DNA of 64,000 nt, taken from Streptomyces sp. NBC_00620 (GTDB lineage: Bacteria; Actinomycetota; Actinomycetes; Streptomycetales; Streptomycetaceae). This document shows, in pieces, positions 40,940-56,106 of the stretch. Position numbers and translations under genes: made by a program. The notes under the pieces were generated by a model, which saw only the letters and a list, made by a program, of their open reading frames with translations, was not told the DNA's origin and searched no databases. The stretch is taken from positions 2,914,001 through 2,978,000 of the forward strand of contig NZ_JAPENY010000001.1 of assembly GCF_026341825.1 (NCBI RefSeq). The letters run 5' to 3'. The first letter of the stretch is position 1, and each line of letters starts with the position of its first letter.

Positions 40940-42091
40940 ATGGACCGCCTCGACAACACCATCCGCCCCTACGCCTGGGGTTCGACCACCGCCATCCCGC
41001 GGCTGCTCGGCGTGGAGCCGACCGGTGAACCGCAGGCGGAGATGTGGATGGGCGCCCACCCGGGCGCACCCTCGCGCACCGAACGCGGTCCCCTCACCGA
41101 GGTCATCGACGAGGACCCCGAGAAGGAACTCGGCCGCGCGGCCGTCGCCAAGTTCGGCCCCCGCCTGCCGTTCCTGCTGAAGATCCTCGCCGCGGGCGCC
41201 CCCCTCTCCCTCCAGGTGCACCCCAACCTCGAACAGGCGAGAGAGGGTTACGAGGACGAGGAGAGCCGCGGCATCCCGGTCGACGCCCCGCACCGCAACT
41301 ACAAGGACGCCAACCACAAGCCCGAACTGATCTGCGCCCTCACGGAGTTCGACGGCCTGTGCGGCTTCCGCGCCCCCGACGAGGCCGCCGAACTGCTCGC
41401 GGGCCTGGACGTCGACTCCCTCAAGCCGTACGCCGACCTGCTGCACGCCCACCCCGAAGAGGCCGCCCTGCGCGAGGTCCTCACGGCGCTGCTGACCGCC
41501 GACCCGGACGACATGGCCCACACGGTCAGAGAGGCAGCGACGGCCTGCGCCCGCCTCGGCGGCTCCTACGCCCCGTACGCCGACCTCGCCCACCACTACC
41601 CGGGCGACCCCGGCGTCATCGCCGCGATGCTCCTCAACTACGTCCAACTGCAGCCCGGAGAGGCCCTGTTCCTCGGAGCCGGCATCCCGCACGCGTACCT
41701 GAACGGCCTGGGCGTCGAAATCATGGCCAACAGCGACAACGTCCTGCGCTGCGGCCTGACCCCCAAGCACGTCGACGTCCCCGAACTCCTGCGCGTCGTC
41801 CGCTTCGAGGCGAGCGACCCCGGCGTACTGCGCCCGGAGGCGTCCCCCGATGGCGAGGAGGTCTACGCGACCCCCATCGACGAGTTCCGCCTCTCCCGCT
41901 TCGTCCTGCCCCAGGACACCGCCCCGCACGACCTCACCGCCGCGACCCCGCAGATCCTGCTGTGCACGGCGGGTTCCGTACGAGCGGACGGCATCGCGCT
42001 CGGCCCCGGCGAGTCCGTCTTCGTACCCGCAGGCGAAAAGGCCGAAGTGTCTGGCCCTGGCACGATTTTCCGGGCGACCGTAGTGGCCTGA
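40940..42091 (+). CDS. manA: Mannose-6-phosphate isomerase, class I
   Basis: A 383-residue zinc-dependent cupin enzyme interconverting fructose-6-phosphate and mannose-6-phosphate. Signatures are YAWGSTTAIPRLLG at the start, EMWMGAHPGAPS, LLKILAAGAPLSLQVHPN (zinc ligands Gln and His), NHKPELICAL (Glu) and the catalytic-side GIPHAYLNGLGVEIMANSDNVLR. It follows the SIS gene by 88 bp. With manB it gives the route from glycolysis to mannose-1-phosphate. Confidence 0.96.
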   Translation: MDRLDNTIRPYAWGSTTAIPRLLGVEPTGEPQAEMWMGAHPGAPSRTERGPLTEVIDEDPEKELGRAAVAKFGPRLPFLLKILAAGAPLSLQVHPNLEQAREGYEDEESRGIPVDAPHRNYKDANHKPELICALTEFDGLCGFRAPDEAAELLAGLDVDSLKPYADLLHAHPEEAALREVLTALLTADPDDMAHTVREAATACARLGGSYAPYADLAHHYPGDPGVIAAMLLNYVQLQPGEALFLGAGIPHAYLNGLGVEIMANSDNVLRCGLTPKHVDVPELLRVVRFEASDPGVLRPEASPDGEEVYATPIDEFRLSRFVLPQDTAPHDLTAATPQILLCTAGSVRADGIALGPGESVFVPAGEKAEVSGPGTIFRATVVA

Positions 42092-42203
42092 TGTGACCAC
42101 TGTGGCGGCCTGACGCGCCGTTGTCCGAGCGGACTGCAACAATGGCCCACTGGCAAAAGGCAGGCAAAGCCCTGGACGGCGTACGAAGGGACAGCAGGAG
42201 CAC

Positions 42204-43181
42204 ATGAGCGCTTCAGGCGGCACCAAGGCGATCGTGGCGGCACTCGCCGCCAATCTCGCGATCGCGGTAGCGAAGTTCGTGGCGTTCCTCTTCAGCGGTT
42301 CGTCGTCGATGCTCGCGGAGTCCGTGCACTCGCTCGCCGACTCCGGCAACCAGGGCCTTCTCCTGCTCGGCGGCAAGAAGGCCCAGCGCGAGGCGACCCC
42401 GCAACACCCCTTCGGCTACGGCCGCGAGCGCTACATCTACGCCTTCCTCGTCTCGATCGTCCTCTTCTCGGTCGGCGGCATGTTCGCGATCTACGAGGGC
42501 TACGAGAAGATCAAGCACCCGCACGAGATCGAGGCCTGGTACTGGCCGGTGGGCGTCCTCGTCTTCGCGATCATCGCGGAGTCCTTCTCCTTCCGGACTG
42601 CCATCAAGGAGTCCAACCCCCTGCGCGGCAAGAAGTCGTGGAAGGAGTTCGTCCGCCATGCCAAGGCCCCCGAACTGCCGGTCGTGCTCCTGGAGGACCT
42701 CGGCGCACTGGTGGGTCTGGTCCTGGCGCTGTTTGGCGTAAGTCTCGCCCTCGCCACCGGCGACGGCGTCTGGGACGGCATCGGCACGCTCTGCATCGGC
42801 ATCCTGCTCATCGTGATCGCGCTGGTCCTCGCCGTGGAGACCAAGTCCCTCCTGCTGGGCGAGTCCGCGGGCCTCGAAGAGGTCAAGAAGATCGAGGCCG
42901 CCATCGTCGACGGCCACACGGTCACCGGCATCATCCACATGCGCACCCTCCACCTCGGCCCGGAGGAGCTCCTGGTCGCGGCCAAGATCGCGGTCCAGCA
43001 CGACGACACCGCCACCGAGGTCGCCTCCGCGATCAACGCCGCCGAGTCCCGCATCCGCGAGGCCGTCCCGATCGCCCGCGTCATCTACCTCGAGCCCGAC
43101 ATCTACAACGAGGCAGAGGCGGCGAAGGGCCCGGACCGCGAAGCGACACCGGGCGGCCCGGCACATCCCGCCGAGCACTGA
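42204..43181 (+). CDS. Cation diffusion facilitator family transporter
   Basis: A 325-residue membrane protein of the CDF/ZnT family, which exports divalent metals such as Zn2+, Fe2+ or Mn2+ in exchange for protons. SVHSLADSGNQGLLLLG gives the HxxxD metal site on helix 2, and VLLEDLGALVGLVLAL gives the ExxxD of helix 5, replacing the usual HxxxD. Six transmembrane helices span residues 10-215, followed by a cytosolic ferredoxin-like domain. The ATG has AGGAG upstream. The altered helix-5 site is characteristic of one CDF subgroup; the metal is not predictable. Confidence 0.9.
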   Translation: MSASGGTKAIVAALAANLAIAVAKFVAFLFSGSSSMLAESVHSLADSGNQGLLLLGGKKAQREATPQHPFGYGRERYIYAFLVSIVLFSVGGMFAIYEGYEKIKHPHEIEAWYWPVGVLVFAIIAESFSFRTAIKESNPLRGKKSWKEFVRHAKAPELPVVLLEDLGALVGLVLALFGVSLALATGDGVWDGIGTLCIGILLIVIALVLAVETKSLLLGESAGLEEVKKIEAAIVDGHTVTGIIHMRTLHLGPEELLVAAKIAVQHDDTATEVASAINAAESRIREAVPIARVIYLEPDIYNEAEAAKGPDREATPGGPAHPAEH

Positions 43182-43199
43182 TTCCCTCTTGTACGTCAC

Positions 43200-43230
43200 C
43201 GGGGCCCGCCTGAAGTTCGGACGGGCCCCG
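43200..43230. terminator. Hairpin after the CDF transporter gene
   Basis: A 9-bp GC-rich stem (43200-43208 with 43222-43230) with a 13-nt loop, followed by TTCCGTT, 18 nt after the stop. Confidence 0.75.
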
Positions 43231-43577
43231 TTCCGTTGGACCTGCCCGATCCCTCCGCCCCGGAGATCACCAAGACCGGCTCGGCCACGGTTCCGTCGAG
43301 CGCGGCCCACCTGACGCGTTCCGCTGAGCGCCCCTGTGTTCGGAGGTGGACTGGGGAGGGCCGGGCACACCGGTGTAGCTTGGTGGTTGAGCCAGACGTC
43401 GCTGCTGATGGCGGTCGGGCGGTCCCACCGCGGACCGGCCGAGGGAGAGAGGGCCTCCGACGGACTGCGCTGCGCGCACCGGGCACTCCTGTGTCCAGCC
43501 GGGCACGCGTGTGCCCGCCGCCGCGCAGACCAGCCGCACGACCTCGCCCCAATCCCGATCTTGAGGAGCAGCTCGAC
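43231..43577 (+). other. ahcY 5' region, no clear gene
   Basis: About 350 bp of GC-rich DNA between the CDF terminator and ahcY. Short ORFs cross it but show no family features. I looked for a SAH riboswitch core and saw no convincing match. The region presumably carries the ahcY promoter. Confidence 0.55.
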
Positions 43578-45035
43578 ATGACGACTGTCGACAACCGACA
43601 GGACTTCAAAGTCGCCGACCTCTCCCTGGCCGCTTTCGGCCGCAAGGAGATCACCCTCGCCGAGCACGAGATGCCCGGCCTGATGTCGATCCGCAAGGAG
43701 TACGCCGAGGCACAGCCCCTCGCGGGTGCCCGCGTCACCGGCTCCCTGCACATGACCGTGCAGACCGCCGTCCTCATCGAGACCCTCGTCGCCCTGGGCG
43801 CCGAGGTCCGCTGGGCCTCCTGCAACATCTTCTCCACCCAGGACCACGCCGCCGCCGCCATCGCGGTCGGCCCGAACGGCACGCCCGAGAACCCGCAGGG
43901 TGTCCCGGTCTTCGCCTGGAAGGGCGAGACCCTGGAGGAGTACTGGTGGTGCACGGAGCAGGCCCTGACCTGGCCGAACACCCCCACCGGCGGCCCGAAC
44001 ATGATCCTGGACGACGGCGGTGACGCCACCATGCTCGTCCACAACGGCGTCCAGTACGAGAAGGACGGCAAGGTCCCCTCCGTCGACACCGCCGAGTCCG
44101 ACGAGCACCGCGTCGTCCTCGAGCTCCTCACCCGCACCATCACCGAGGGCTCGCAGAAGTGGACCCAGCTCGCCTCGGAGATCCGCGGCGTGACCGAGGA
44201 GACCACGACCGGCGTGCACCGTCTGTACGAGATGCACCGGGACGGCTCCTTGCTGTTCCCGGCGATCAACGTGAACGACGCGGTGACGAAGTCGAAGTTC
44301 GACAACAAGTACGGCTGCCGGCACTCCCTGATCGACGGCATCAACCGTGCCACCGACGTGCTGATCGGTGGCAAGACCGCGGTCGTCTTCGGCTACGGCG
44401 ATGTGGGCAAGGGCTGTGCGGAGTCGCTGCGCGGGCAGGGCGCCCGGGTCATCGTCACCGAGATCGACCCGATCTGCGCGCTGCAGGCGGCGATGGACGG
44501 CTACCAGGTCACGACGCTCGACGAGGTCGTCGAGGTGGCGGACATCTTCGTCACCACGACGGGCAACAAGGACATCATCATGGCCGCGGACATGGCCAGG
44601 ATGAAGCACCAGGCGATCGTGGGGAACATCGGCCACTTCGACAACGAGATCGACATGGCGGGCTTGGCGCAGGTCGAGGGCATCGTCAAGGACGAGGTCA
44701 AGCCGCAGGTCCACACCTGGACGTTCCCCGACGGCAAGGTCCTCATCGTGCTGTCCGAGGGCCGCCTGCTGAACCTGGGCAACGCGACGGGTCACCCCTC
44801 GTTCGTGATGTCCAACTCGTTCGCGGACCAGACGCTGGCCCAGATCGAGCTGTTCACCAAGCCCGAGGAGTACCCGACCGACGTGTACGTGCTGCCCAAG
44901 CACCTGGACGAGAAGGTCGCCCGCCTCCACCTGGACGCACTCGGCGTGAAGCTGACGACGCTGCGCCCGGAGCAGGCCTCCTACCTCGGCATCGAGGTCG
45001 AGGGCCCGTACAAGTCGGACCACTACCGCTACTGA
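43578..45035 (+). CDS. ahcY: Adenosylhomocysteinase
   Basis: A 485-residue NAD-dependent enzyme that hydrolyses S-adenosylhomocysteine to adenosine and homocysteine, removing the inhibitory product of methyl transfer. Landmarks are [16 protein letters not shown], the catalytic-site [14 protein letters not shown], the NAD loop [23 protein letters not shown] and the C-terminal [10 protein letters not shown]. The ATG at 43578 has TTGAGGAG upstream; the frame is open to 43236 without homology. It is expressed alone with a hairpin terminator downstream. Confidence 0.97.
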   Translation: MTTVDNRQDFKVADLSLAAFGRKEITLAEHEMPGLMSIRKEYAEAQPLAGARVTGSLHMTVQTAVLIETLVALGAEVRWASCNIFSTQDHAAAAIAVGPNGTPENPQGVPVFAWKGETLEEYWWCTEQALTWPNTPTGGPNMILDDGGDATMLVHNGVQYEKDGKVPSVDTAESDEHRVVLELLTRTITEGSQKWTQLASEIRGVTEETTTGVHRLYEMHRDGSLLFPAINVNDAVTKSKFDNKYGCRHSLIDGINRATDVLIGGKTAVVFGYGDVGKGCAESLRGQGARVIVTEIDPICALQAAMDGYQVTTLDEVVEVADIFVTTTGNKDIIMAADMARMKHQAIVGNIGHFDNEIDMAGLAQVEGIVKDEVKPQVHTWTFPDGKVLIVLSEGRLLNLGNATGHPSFVMSNSFADQTLAQIELFTKPEEYPTDVYVLPKHLDEKVARLHLDALGVKLTTLRPEQASYLGIEVEGPYKSDHYRY

Positions 45036-45041
45036 GTTCCC

Positions 45042-45110
45042 CGCCGAGCAGCGGTACCACCGCTCGGCGTACGGATGTCAGCAGGCCCTCGCCGTCACGG
45101 CGGGGGCCTG
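45042..45110. terminator. Two hairpins downstream of ahcY
   Basis: CGCCGAGC pairs with GCTCGGCG (45042-45049 with 45062-45069). A second structure at 45082-45110 pairs CAGGCCC with GGGCCTG and, inside, CGCCGT with ACGGCG. Both fit termination between ahcY and the next gene. Confidence 0.65.
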
Positions 45111-45134
45111 TCCCCGATGAGGACCTGAACCCCC

Positions 45135-45755
45135 ATGCCCCGCGGCCGCTATTCGCTCCATGATCCGCACGATCACACCCCCCTCGCCGAAGAACACTTC
45201 CACTGCGCGCCCGGCCCCTCCGGCTGGCGCTACGTCTCCCAACTCACCACCCCCTCCGGCGACCATGCCGGCTCCGTCGACCTCGCGCTCGACGACCTCG
45301 GCCGCCCCATCCGCCTTGAACTGAACGCCGCGAGCTGGCAGATCCGCGGCGCCGCGCTCGACGGCGTCACCTGGGTCCGCACCGACCCCACCGGCACGCA
45401 GGCCACCGAAGGCAACGTCCGCGCCCACGCCTTCACCGGCTCGTCCCCGGCGTTCCTCATCGCCACCGCACGTCTCCTTCGCCTCACCCCTTCCCCCCCC
45501 GCCTCCGCGACCCGTGTACGCCTCGTCGCCTTCACCGACCCGGTCCTCGCCCCGCGCACCCTCGACCAGTCCTGGGCCTTGATCTCGAGAGAAACACACG
45601 CCACTGACAACGGCCCCCTGACCGTGGACGAATACCAGGTCACAGCCCTGGACACCGGTGAACAGCACGCCGTACACATCGCGGGAGACGTGGTGCTCGC
45701 GGCACCCGGCATCGAACTGGAACACCTCGAATCGCCCCCGTCGGTCTTCACCTGA
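45135..45755 (+). CDS. Conserved hypothetical protein
   Basis: A 206-residue soluble protein with no signal peptide or membrane segment. The N-terminus is His/Asp-rich (LHDPHDHTPLAEEHFHC) and the body looks beta-rich (SVDLALDDLGRPIRLELNAASW). I do not recognise the family. Codon usage is normal for the genome and the frame is complete with an ATG start. It lies after ahcY and is convergent with the RDD gene, so context gives no function. Confidence 0.8.
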   Translation: MPRGRYSLHDPHDHTPLAEEHFHCAPGPSGWRYVSQLTTPSGDHAGSVDLALDDLGRPIRLELNAASWQIRGAALDGVTWVRTDPTGTQATEGNVRAHAFTGSSPAFLIATARLLRLTPSPPASATRVRLVAFTDPVLAPRTLDQSWALISRETHATDNGPLTVDEYQVTALDTGEQHAVHIAGDVVLAAPGIELEHLESPPSVFT

Positions 45756-45798
45756 CGAGACGTCGGCGCCGTTCGCCGCTCGGCGCCGACACCGGTGG

Positions 45799-46797
45799 TT
45801 ACGCGGGCGGCGCGAAGCCGGTCGAGGGACGGTCGGCCTGGTCCTGCTGCGGTGCCGCGGGCGGCGCTGGGACGGGCAGCGGTGCGATGTTCTGCGGCGA
45901 CTGCGGCGTCGGCGATGCCTGTGGTGACGGGGCTCCCGGAATCGTCGGCGGATAGGGGTAGATGCCTGGTTGCACCGGCGCAGGTCCGACCGCGCCCGGC
46001 ATCGCCATCACCGGTCCACCCGGGCCCCCATGGCCGGCCATGGCGAGGCCACCGCCAAAGGATCGCCGAGCCTCCCGCGCCTGCCGCTCCTGAACCACGG
46101 CCGCCAGATACGCGGCCGGCGGGACCCCGTGCGGCGCCGGAGTCCCCGTACGGGTGGCCAGATCCATCGCGAGCCGCTCCGCCATCGCCCCACCGACCTG
46201 CGGATCCAGCTGCTGCATACGCGTCAGGTACTGCCGGATGGCCAACCACAAGCCGTCCGGAACCGCGGACAGATCAAGCTCGGAGAATCGCCCCGCCAGC
46301 CAGGGCGGCGGTGGAGGCACGAAAGACGTGCGGCCGGCCGGAATCCTTTCCCGTACGACAAGGGTCCCCGCGAACACGTCACCCAGCCGCCGCCCGCGCG
46401 CCGACACGAGCGAGGCGATGCACGCGACGACCCCGAACGTCATCAGAAGCTCGACCACACCGACGGCACCGCGCACCAGCGCATGCCGGAACCGGATCGG
46501 CCCGCCGTCGTCCCGCACCACCCGCAGCCCGAACGCCAGCTTCCCCAGCGAACGCCCGTGGCTGAGTGTCTCCACCGCGATCGGCCCGCCCACCAGCACG
46601 AGCAGGAAAGCCGCGATCGAGACCGCGACCTGCGCCGCTTCGTCCAGCGCAGCCGTCGCGGCCACCAAGCCGATGGTCACGAGGACATAGACGGTCATCG
46701 TCACGACCAGGTCCAGCAAGACGGCCAGCGCCCGGCTCGGCAGTTTCGCGGGGCGCAGCTCCAGCGCCACCGCCTCGCCCGTCACTAGCTCACTCAC
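45799..46797 (-). CDS. RDD family membrane protein
   Basis: A 332-residue protein with an RDD domain in residues 10-150: LPSRALAVLLDLVV carries the conserved Arg/Asp, and two further helices follow, with GRSLGKLAFGLRVVRDDGGP as the typical loop. The C-terminal half is cytosolic, ending in a Pro/Ala/Gln-rich tail (PAPPAAPQQDQAD). RDD proteins are thought to move ions or small solutes in stress responses; the substrate is unknown. GTG 46797 is preceded by GGGGAAGG. It is divergent from the SpoIIM-like gene, a pairing that recurs in actinobacteria together with DUF58/MoxR genes. Confidence 0.9.
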   Translation of the reverse strand: MSELVTGEAVALELRPAKLPSRALAVLLDLVVTMTVYVLVTIGLVAATAALDEAAQVAVSIAAFLLVLVGGPIAVETLSHGRSLGKLAFGLRVVRDDGGPIRFRHALVRGAVGVVELLMTFGVVACIASLVSARGRRLGDVFAGTLVVRERIPAGRTSFVPPPPPWLAGRFSELDLSAVPDGLWLAIRQYLTRMQQLDPQVGGAMAERLAMDLATRTGTPAPHGVPPAAYLAAVVQERQAREARRSFGGGLAMAGHGGPGGPVMAMPGAVGPAPVQPGIYPYPPTIPGAPSPQASPTPQSPQNIAPLPVPAPPAAPQQDQADRPSTGFAPPA

Positions 46798-46916
46798 GCT
46801 TGCCGTCCTTCCCCTGACCTGCCTCGAGAACGGCCAGTCTGCCAAGCTGAGGGCACATCGCGCCGCAGTACGACAAGCTGACACTTGCGACGAGCAGCCG
46901 AGGAGTAGCCAACCAG

Positions 46917-47924
46917 ATGGACCTCGACGTCTTCGTGTCCGCCCACCGCGCCGAGTGGGACAGGCTCGACGCACTGATCCGCCGCCAACGCCGCCTCACC
47001 GGGGCCGAGGCCGACGAACTCGTCGCCCTGTACCAACGCACCGCCACCCACCTCTCCCTGATCCAGTCCAGCGCCCCGGACCCTCAGCTGATGGGCCGCC
47101 TCAGTCAACTGGTGGCACGCGCGCGTAGTGCAGTGACAGGCACCCGCCGCGCCTCCTGGCGCGATGTCACCCGATTCCTGACGCACGGCTTCCCGGCAGC
47201 GGTCTACCGCTCGCGCCACTGGTGGGTTCCCACCGCTCTCCTGTCCACCCTGGTCGCGGCCCTACTGGGATGGTGGATCGGTACGCACCCCGAGGTCCAG
47301 TCCTCGATCGCGGCGCCCAGCGACCTGCGCGAGCTCACTCGCCCCGGTGGCCAGTACGAGACCTACTACTCCAGCCACCCGGCCGCGTCCTTCGCGGCCC
47401 AGGTGTGGACGAACAACGCCCAGGCCGCCGCGATGTGCCTGGTCCTGGGCGTCTTCCTGGGCCTGCCGGTCATCTGGATCCTCTTCGAGAACATGCTCAA
47501 CCTTGGTGTCGGCATAGGCCTGATGTCCTCGGCCGGCCGCCTCGACACCTTCCTGGGCCTCGTCCTCCCACACGGCCTCCTGGAATTGACGGCCGTCTTC
47601 GTTGCCGCCGGCACAGGTCTGCGACTGGGCTGGACCCTGATCGACCCGGGTCCCCGTCCCCGTCGCACGGCACTCGCCGAAGAAGGCCGAGCCGCCCTGG
47701 GCATGGCAATAGGCCTGGCCCTGATCCTCTTTGTCTCAGGCGCCATCGAAGGCTTCGTCACACCGTCCGGACTCCCCACCTGGGCCCGTATAGGCATCGG
47801 AATCGCGGCTGAACTGGCCTTCCTCGCGTACGTCTATGTACTGGGCGGTCGTGCGGCACGCGCCGGTGAAACCGGCGACGTCGACGAAGCCGAGCGCAGC
47901 GCCGTCCTCCCGACGGCTGCCTGA
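46917..47924 (+). CDS. Stage II sporulation protein M-like membrane protein
   Basis: A 335-residue membrane protein of the SpoIIM family. An N-terminal cytosolic helical part (about 100 residues, starting MDLDVFVSAHRAEWDRL) is followed by about five to six transmembrane helices from residue 105. The segment VWTNNAQAAAMCLVLGVFLGLPVIW is diagnostic. In Bacillus SpoIIM recruits peptidoglycan hydrolases during engulfment; in actinobacteria its role is unknown and probably concerns the envelope. The ATG has GAGGAG upstream. It is the last protein gene before the rRNA operon. Confidence 0.9.
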   Translation: MDLDVFVSAHRAEWDRLDALIRRQRRLTGAEADELVALYQRTATHLSLIQSSAPDPQLMGRLSQLVARARSAVTGTRRASWRDVTRFLTHGFPAAVYRSRHWWVPTALLSTLVAALLGWWIGTHPEVQSSIAAPSDLRELTRPGGQYETYYSSHPAASFAAQVWTNNAQAAAMCLVLGVFLGLPVIWILFENMLNLGVGIGLMSSAGRLDTFLGLVLPHGLLELTAVFVAAGTGLRLGWTLIDPGPRPRRTALAEEGRAALGMAIGLALILFVSGAIEGFVTPSGLPTWARIGIGIAAELAFLAYVYVLGGRAARAGETGDVDEAERSAVLPTAA

Positions 47925-47977
47925 TGTGCGACCCCCCTCGCTGACCTGCTAGTCTCCTCTTCGCCCCACAAGAACCG

Positions 47978-48006
47978 TTGACACGGAACGAGCGGGGAGG
48001 TAGATT
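47978..48006 (+). promoter_or_regulatory. Strong rRNA operon promoter
   Basis: TTGACA (47978-47983) and TAGATT (48001-48006) with a 17-nt spacer form a near-consensus housekeeping promoter about 500 nt upstream of 16S. Further promoter-like repeats follow in the leader. Confidence 0.8.
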
Positions 48007-48136
48007 CGAACAGTTGCCTAGAACTGGACAGCTCCAGTGGCAGCGGTTAGGGTCTGCCTGCTTCTGGAAACGTCGTTTTCCGAGAGGCCCCTCCCGATGA
48101 TTCAGAAATGGATGCCGGTCAGTCCGGCCCAAAACC

Positions 48137-48234
48137 TCTGATAAAGTCGGAACCGCCGGAAAGGGAAACGCGAAAGCGGAAACCTGGAAAGCACCGAGGA
48201 AATCGGATCGGGAAACGGTCTGATAGAGTCGGAA
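48137..48234 (+). promoter_or_regulatory. Duplicated promoter-like element in the rRNA leader
   Basis: TCTGATAAAGTCGGAA (48137-48152) and TCTGATAGAGTCGGAA (48219-48234) differ by one base and lie 82 bp apart. Each contains a -10-like TAAAGT or TAGAGT. Streptomyces rRNA operons have several promoters, and these could be two of them. Confidence 0.5.
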
Positions 48235-48312
48235 ACGCAAGACCGAAGGGAAACTGCCCGGAGGAAAGCCTGAGAGAGTCTCTCGGGTGAGTACAAAGGA
48301 AGCGTCCGTTCC

Positions 48313-48327
48313 TTGAGAACTCAACAG
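48313..48327 (+). promoter_or_regulatory. Antitermination-type box in the rRNA leader
   Basis: TTGAGAACTCAACAG here and TTGAGAACTGCACAG at 50324-50338 in the 16S-23S spacer share 13 of 15 bases. Repetition before both large rRNAs fits a boxA/boxB-type antitermination or processing signal. Confidence 0.5.
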
Positions 48328-48508
48328 CGTGCCAAAAATCAACGCCAAGTTTGTTGATACCCCGTCTCCGGCCATTCGGCCGGGACGAGGTTCCTTTGAA
48401 GTAAAACATCAGCGAGGACGCTGTGGACCGTGGGGATTATTCCTCCCTTCGGTTCCGCTCTCGTGGTGTCGCCCCGCAGTCTTTAATTAGACGCAGTCGG
48501 GAAAACAT

Positions 48509-53480
<4,972 letters not shown>

Positions 53481-53565
53481 AGTTGCTCGCGTCCACTGTG
53501 TTGGTTCTGAAACCACGAACAACCGTCGTAGCCATGCCACGGCTCCGGTTGACAAGTTTCACCGT

Positions 53566-53684
53566 GTTTCGGTGGTCATAGCGTGAGGGAAACGCCCGGT
53601 TACATTCCGAACCCGGAAGCTAAGCCTCACAGCGCCGATGGTACTGCAGGGGGGACCCTGTGGGAGAGTAGGACGCCGCCGAAC
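53566..53684 (+). rRNA. rrf: 5S ribosomal RNA
   Basis: GTTTCGGTGGTCATAGCGTG at the 5' end, the CCGAACCCGGAAGCTAAG loop in the middle and GGACGCCGCCGAACT at the 3' end identify 5S rRNA of about 119 nt. It is the last gene of the operon. Confidence 0.95.
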
Positions 53685-53695
53685 TAAATTTAGAG

Positions 53696-53731
53696 AAAAC
53701 CCCTGTACCGGGAAACCGGTACAGGGGTTTT
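53696..53731 (+). terminator. rRNA operon terminator 1
   Basis: A perfect 16-bp stem (53696-53711 with 53716-53731) closed by a GAAA tetraloop and ending in TTTT. Confidence 0.95.
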
Positions 53732-53740
53732 CTGCGTTTA

Positions 53741-53768
53741 GGGGGTCTCTCGGAAGCGAGAGACCCCC
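53741..53768 (+). terminator. rRNA operon terminator 2
   Basis: A perfect 12-bp stem (53741-53752 with 53757-53768), loop GAAG, followed by TGTTTTT. It backs up terminator 1 and protects the convergent DUF58 operon from readthrough. Confidence 0.92.
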
Positions 53769-53803
53769 TGTTTTTGCTTTGCGCCGCGTTCTTTTGTGCC
53801 TGC

Positions 53804-55113
53804 TTATAGTCGGCCCGCGGCCTTCAGTGCCAGATAGGCATCCGCAAGAGCAGGCGCCAGGTCGTCCGGAGTTGCGTCGACGACAGTGACGCCGTGGCGT
53901 TGTAGCTGTTCGGCTGTGCGATGGCGTTCCGTCTGGGCCTGGGCTGCGGCTGCTGCCTCGTACACCGCTTCGGCGTTGCCCCTGGCCGTCGCCATGTGGG
54001 CGATGTGTGGGTCCGCCACTGATGCCACGAGGACTGTGTGGCGCTGGGTCAGGCTGGAGAGTACGGGGAGCAGGCCCTCTTCGATGGGGGCCGCGTCCAG
54101 GCTCGTCAGCAGCACGATCAGGGAGCGGCGTGGGGCCGTACGGAGTGCTGTGGCGGCGAGGCCGCGTGCGTCCGTCTCGACGAGTTCCGGTTCCAGGGTT
54201 GCCATCGCTGTGACCAGGGACGGAAGGACCTCGCCTGCCGCTCGGCCCTGGACTAGGGCGCGTACACGGCGGTCGTATGCGAGGAGGTCCACTCGGTCGC
54301 CGGCTCGGGAGGCGAGGGCTCCGAGGAGGAGGGCCGCGTCCATGGAGGAGTCGAGGCGGGGGGCGTTGCCGACACGGCCTGCGGAGGTGCGGCCGGTGTC
54401 GAGGACGAGAAGGATGTGGCGGTCGCGTTCCGGGCGCCAGGTGCGTACGGCGACCGTGGTCTGGCGGGCTGTGGCGCGCCAGTCGATGGAACGGGTGTCG
54501 TCGCCGGGGACGTACTCGCGGAGGCTGTCGAATTCCGTGCCCTCGCCGCGGGTCAGCACGCTGGTGCGGCCGTCGAGTTCGCGGAGCCGGGCCAGCCTGG
54601 AGGGGAGGTGCTTGCGGCTGGTGAAGGGCGGCAGGACTCGTACCGTCCAGGGGACTTTGTGGCTGCCCTGGCGGGAGAAGAGGCCGAGGGGGCCGTACGA
54701 GCGGATGGTGACGCGGTCGGACTGGCGGTCGCCGCGGCGGGTGGGGCGTAGGCGGGTGGTCAGGCGGCGGCGCTCGCCGGGCGGGACCGTCAGGCGGTGG
54801 CGGGAAGCGGCTACTTCGGTGCCGGGTTCCCAGCTGCTGGGCGGCCAGGCGTCGCGGAGTTGGGCGCGCAGGGGGCGGCCGGAGGGGTTGGTGACGGTCA
54901 GGGTGACGTCGGCGGTTTCGCCGAGGCGTACCGAGGTGTCTCCGGAGCGGGTCAGGCCGAGGCGGCGTACGGGTGCTGCCAGGGCGGCGTCGCAGGCGCA
55001 GGCCAGGGCCAGGGGGGCGTTGATGGCGAGGATGCCCGTCCAGCTCGGTTCCCAGATGCCGATGGGGAGTGCGCCGAGGGCAGCCAGGAGGGCGGCGCGT
55101 CCGGTGAGTGCCA

Positions 55114-55114
<1 letters not shown>
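53804..55114 (-). CDS. DUF58 family protein
   Basis: A 436-residue protein. An N-terminal membrane segment precedes a domain that leads into the DUF58 core, EGTEFDSLREYVPGDDTRSIDW. A vWA-like domain follows (ILLVLDTGRTSAG). Such proteins pair with MoxR AAA+ ATPases as metal-dependent assembly or chaperone systems, possibly acting on membrane or secreted partners. Start is an ATG overlapping the upstream moxR stop (TGATG). It is the last gene of a five-gene minus-strand operon. Confidence 0.92.

Positions 55115-56102
<988 letters not shown>

Positions 56103-56106
<4 letters not shown>

Noticed and set aside
43231..43577. SAH riboswitch upstream of ahcY
   Set aside because: I compared the region with the conserved SAH-binding core and found no convincing match; a covariance-model search would settle it.
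42213..45023. 936-codon minus-strand ORF over the CDF gene and ahcY
   Set aside because: Antisense to two clear enzymes; compositionally biased and lacking any recognised fold.
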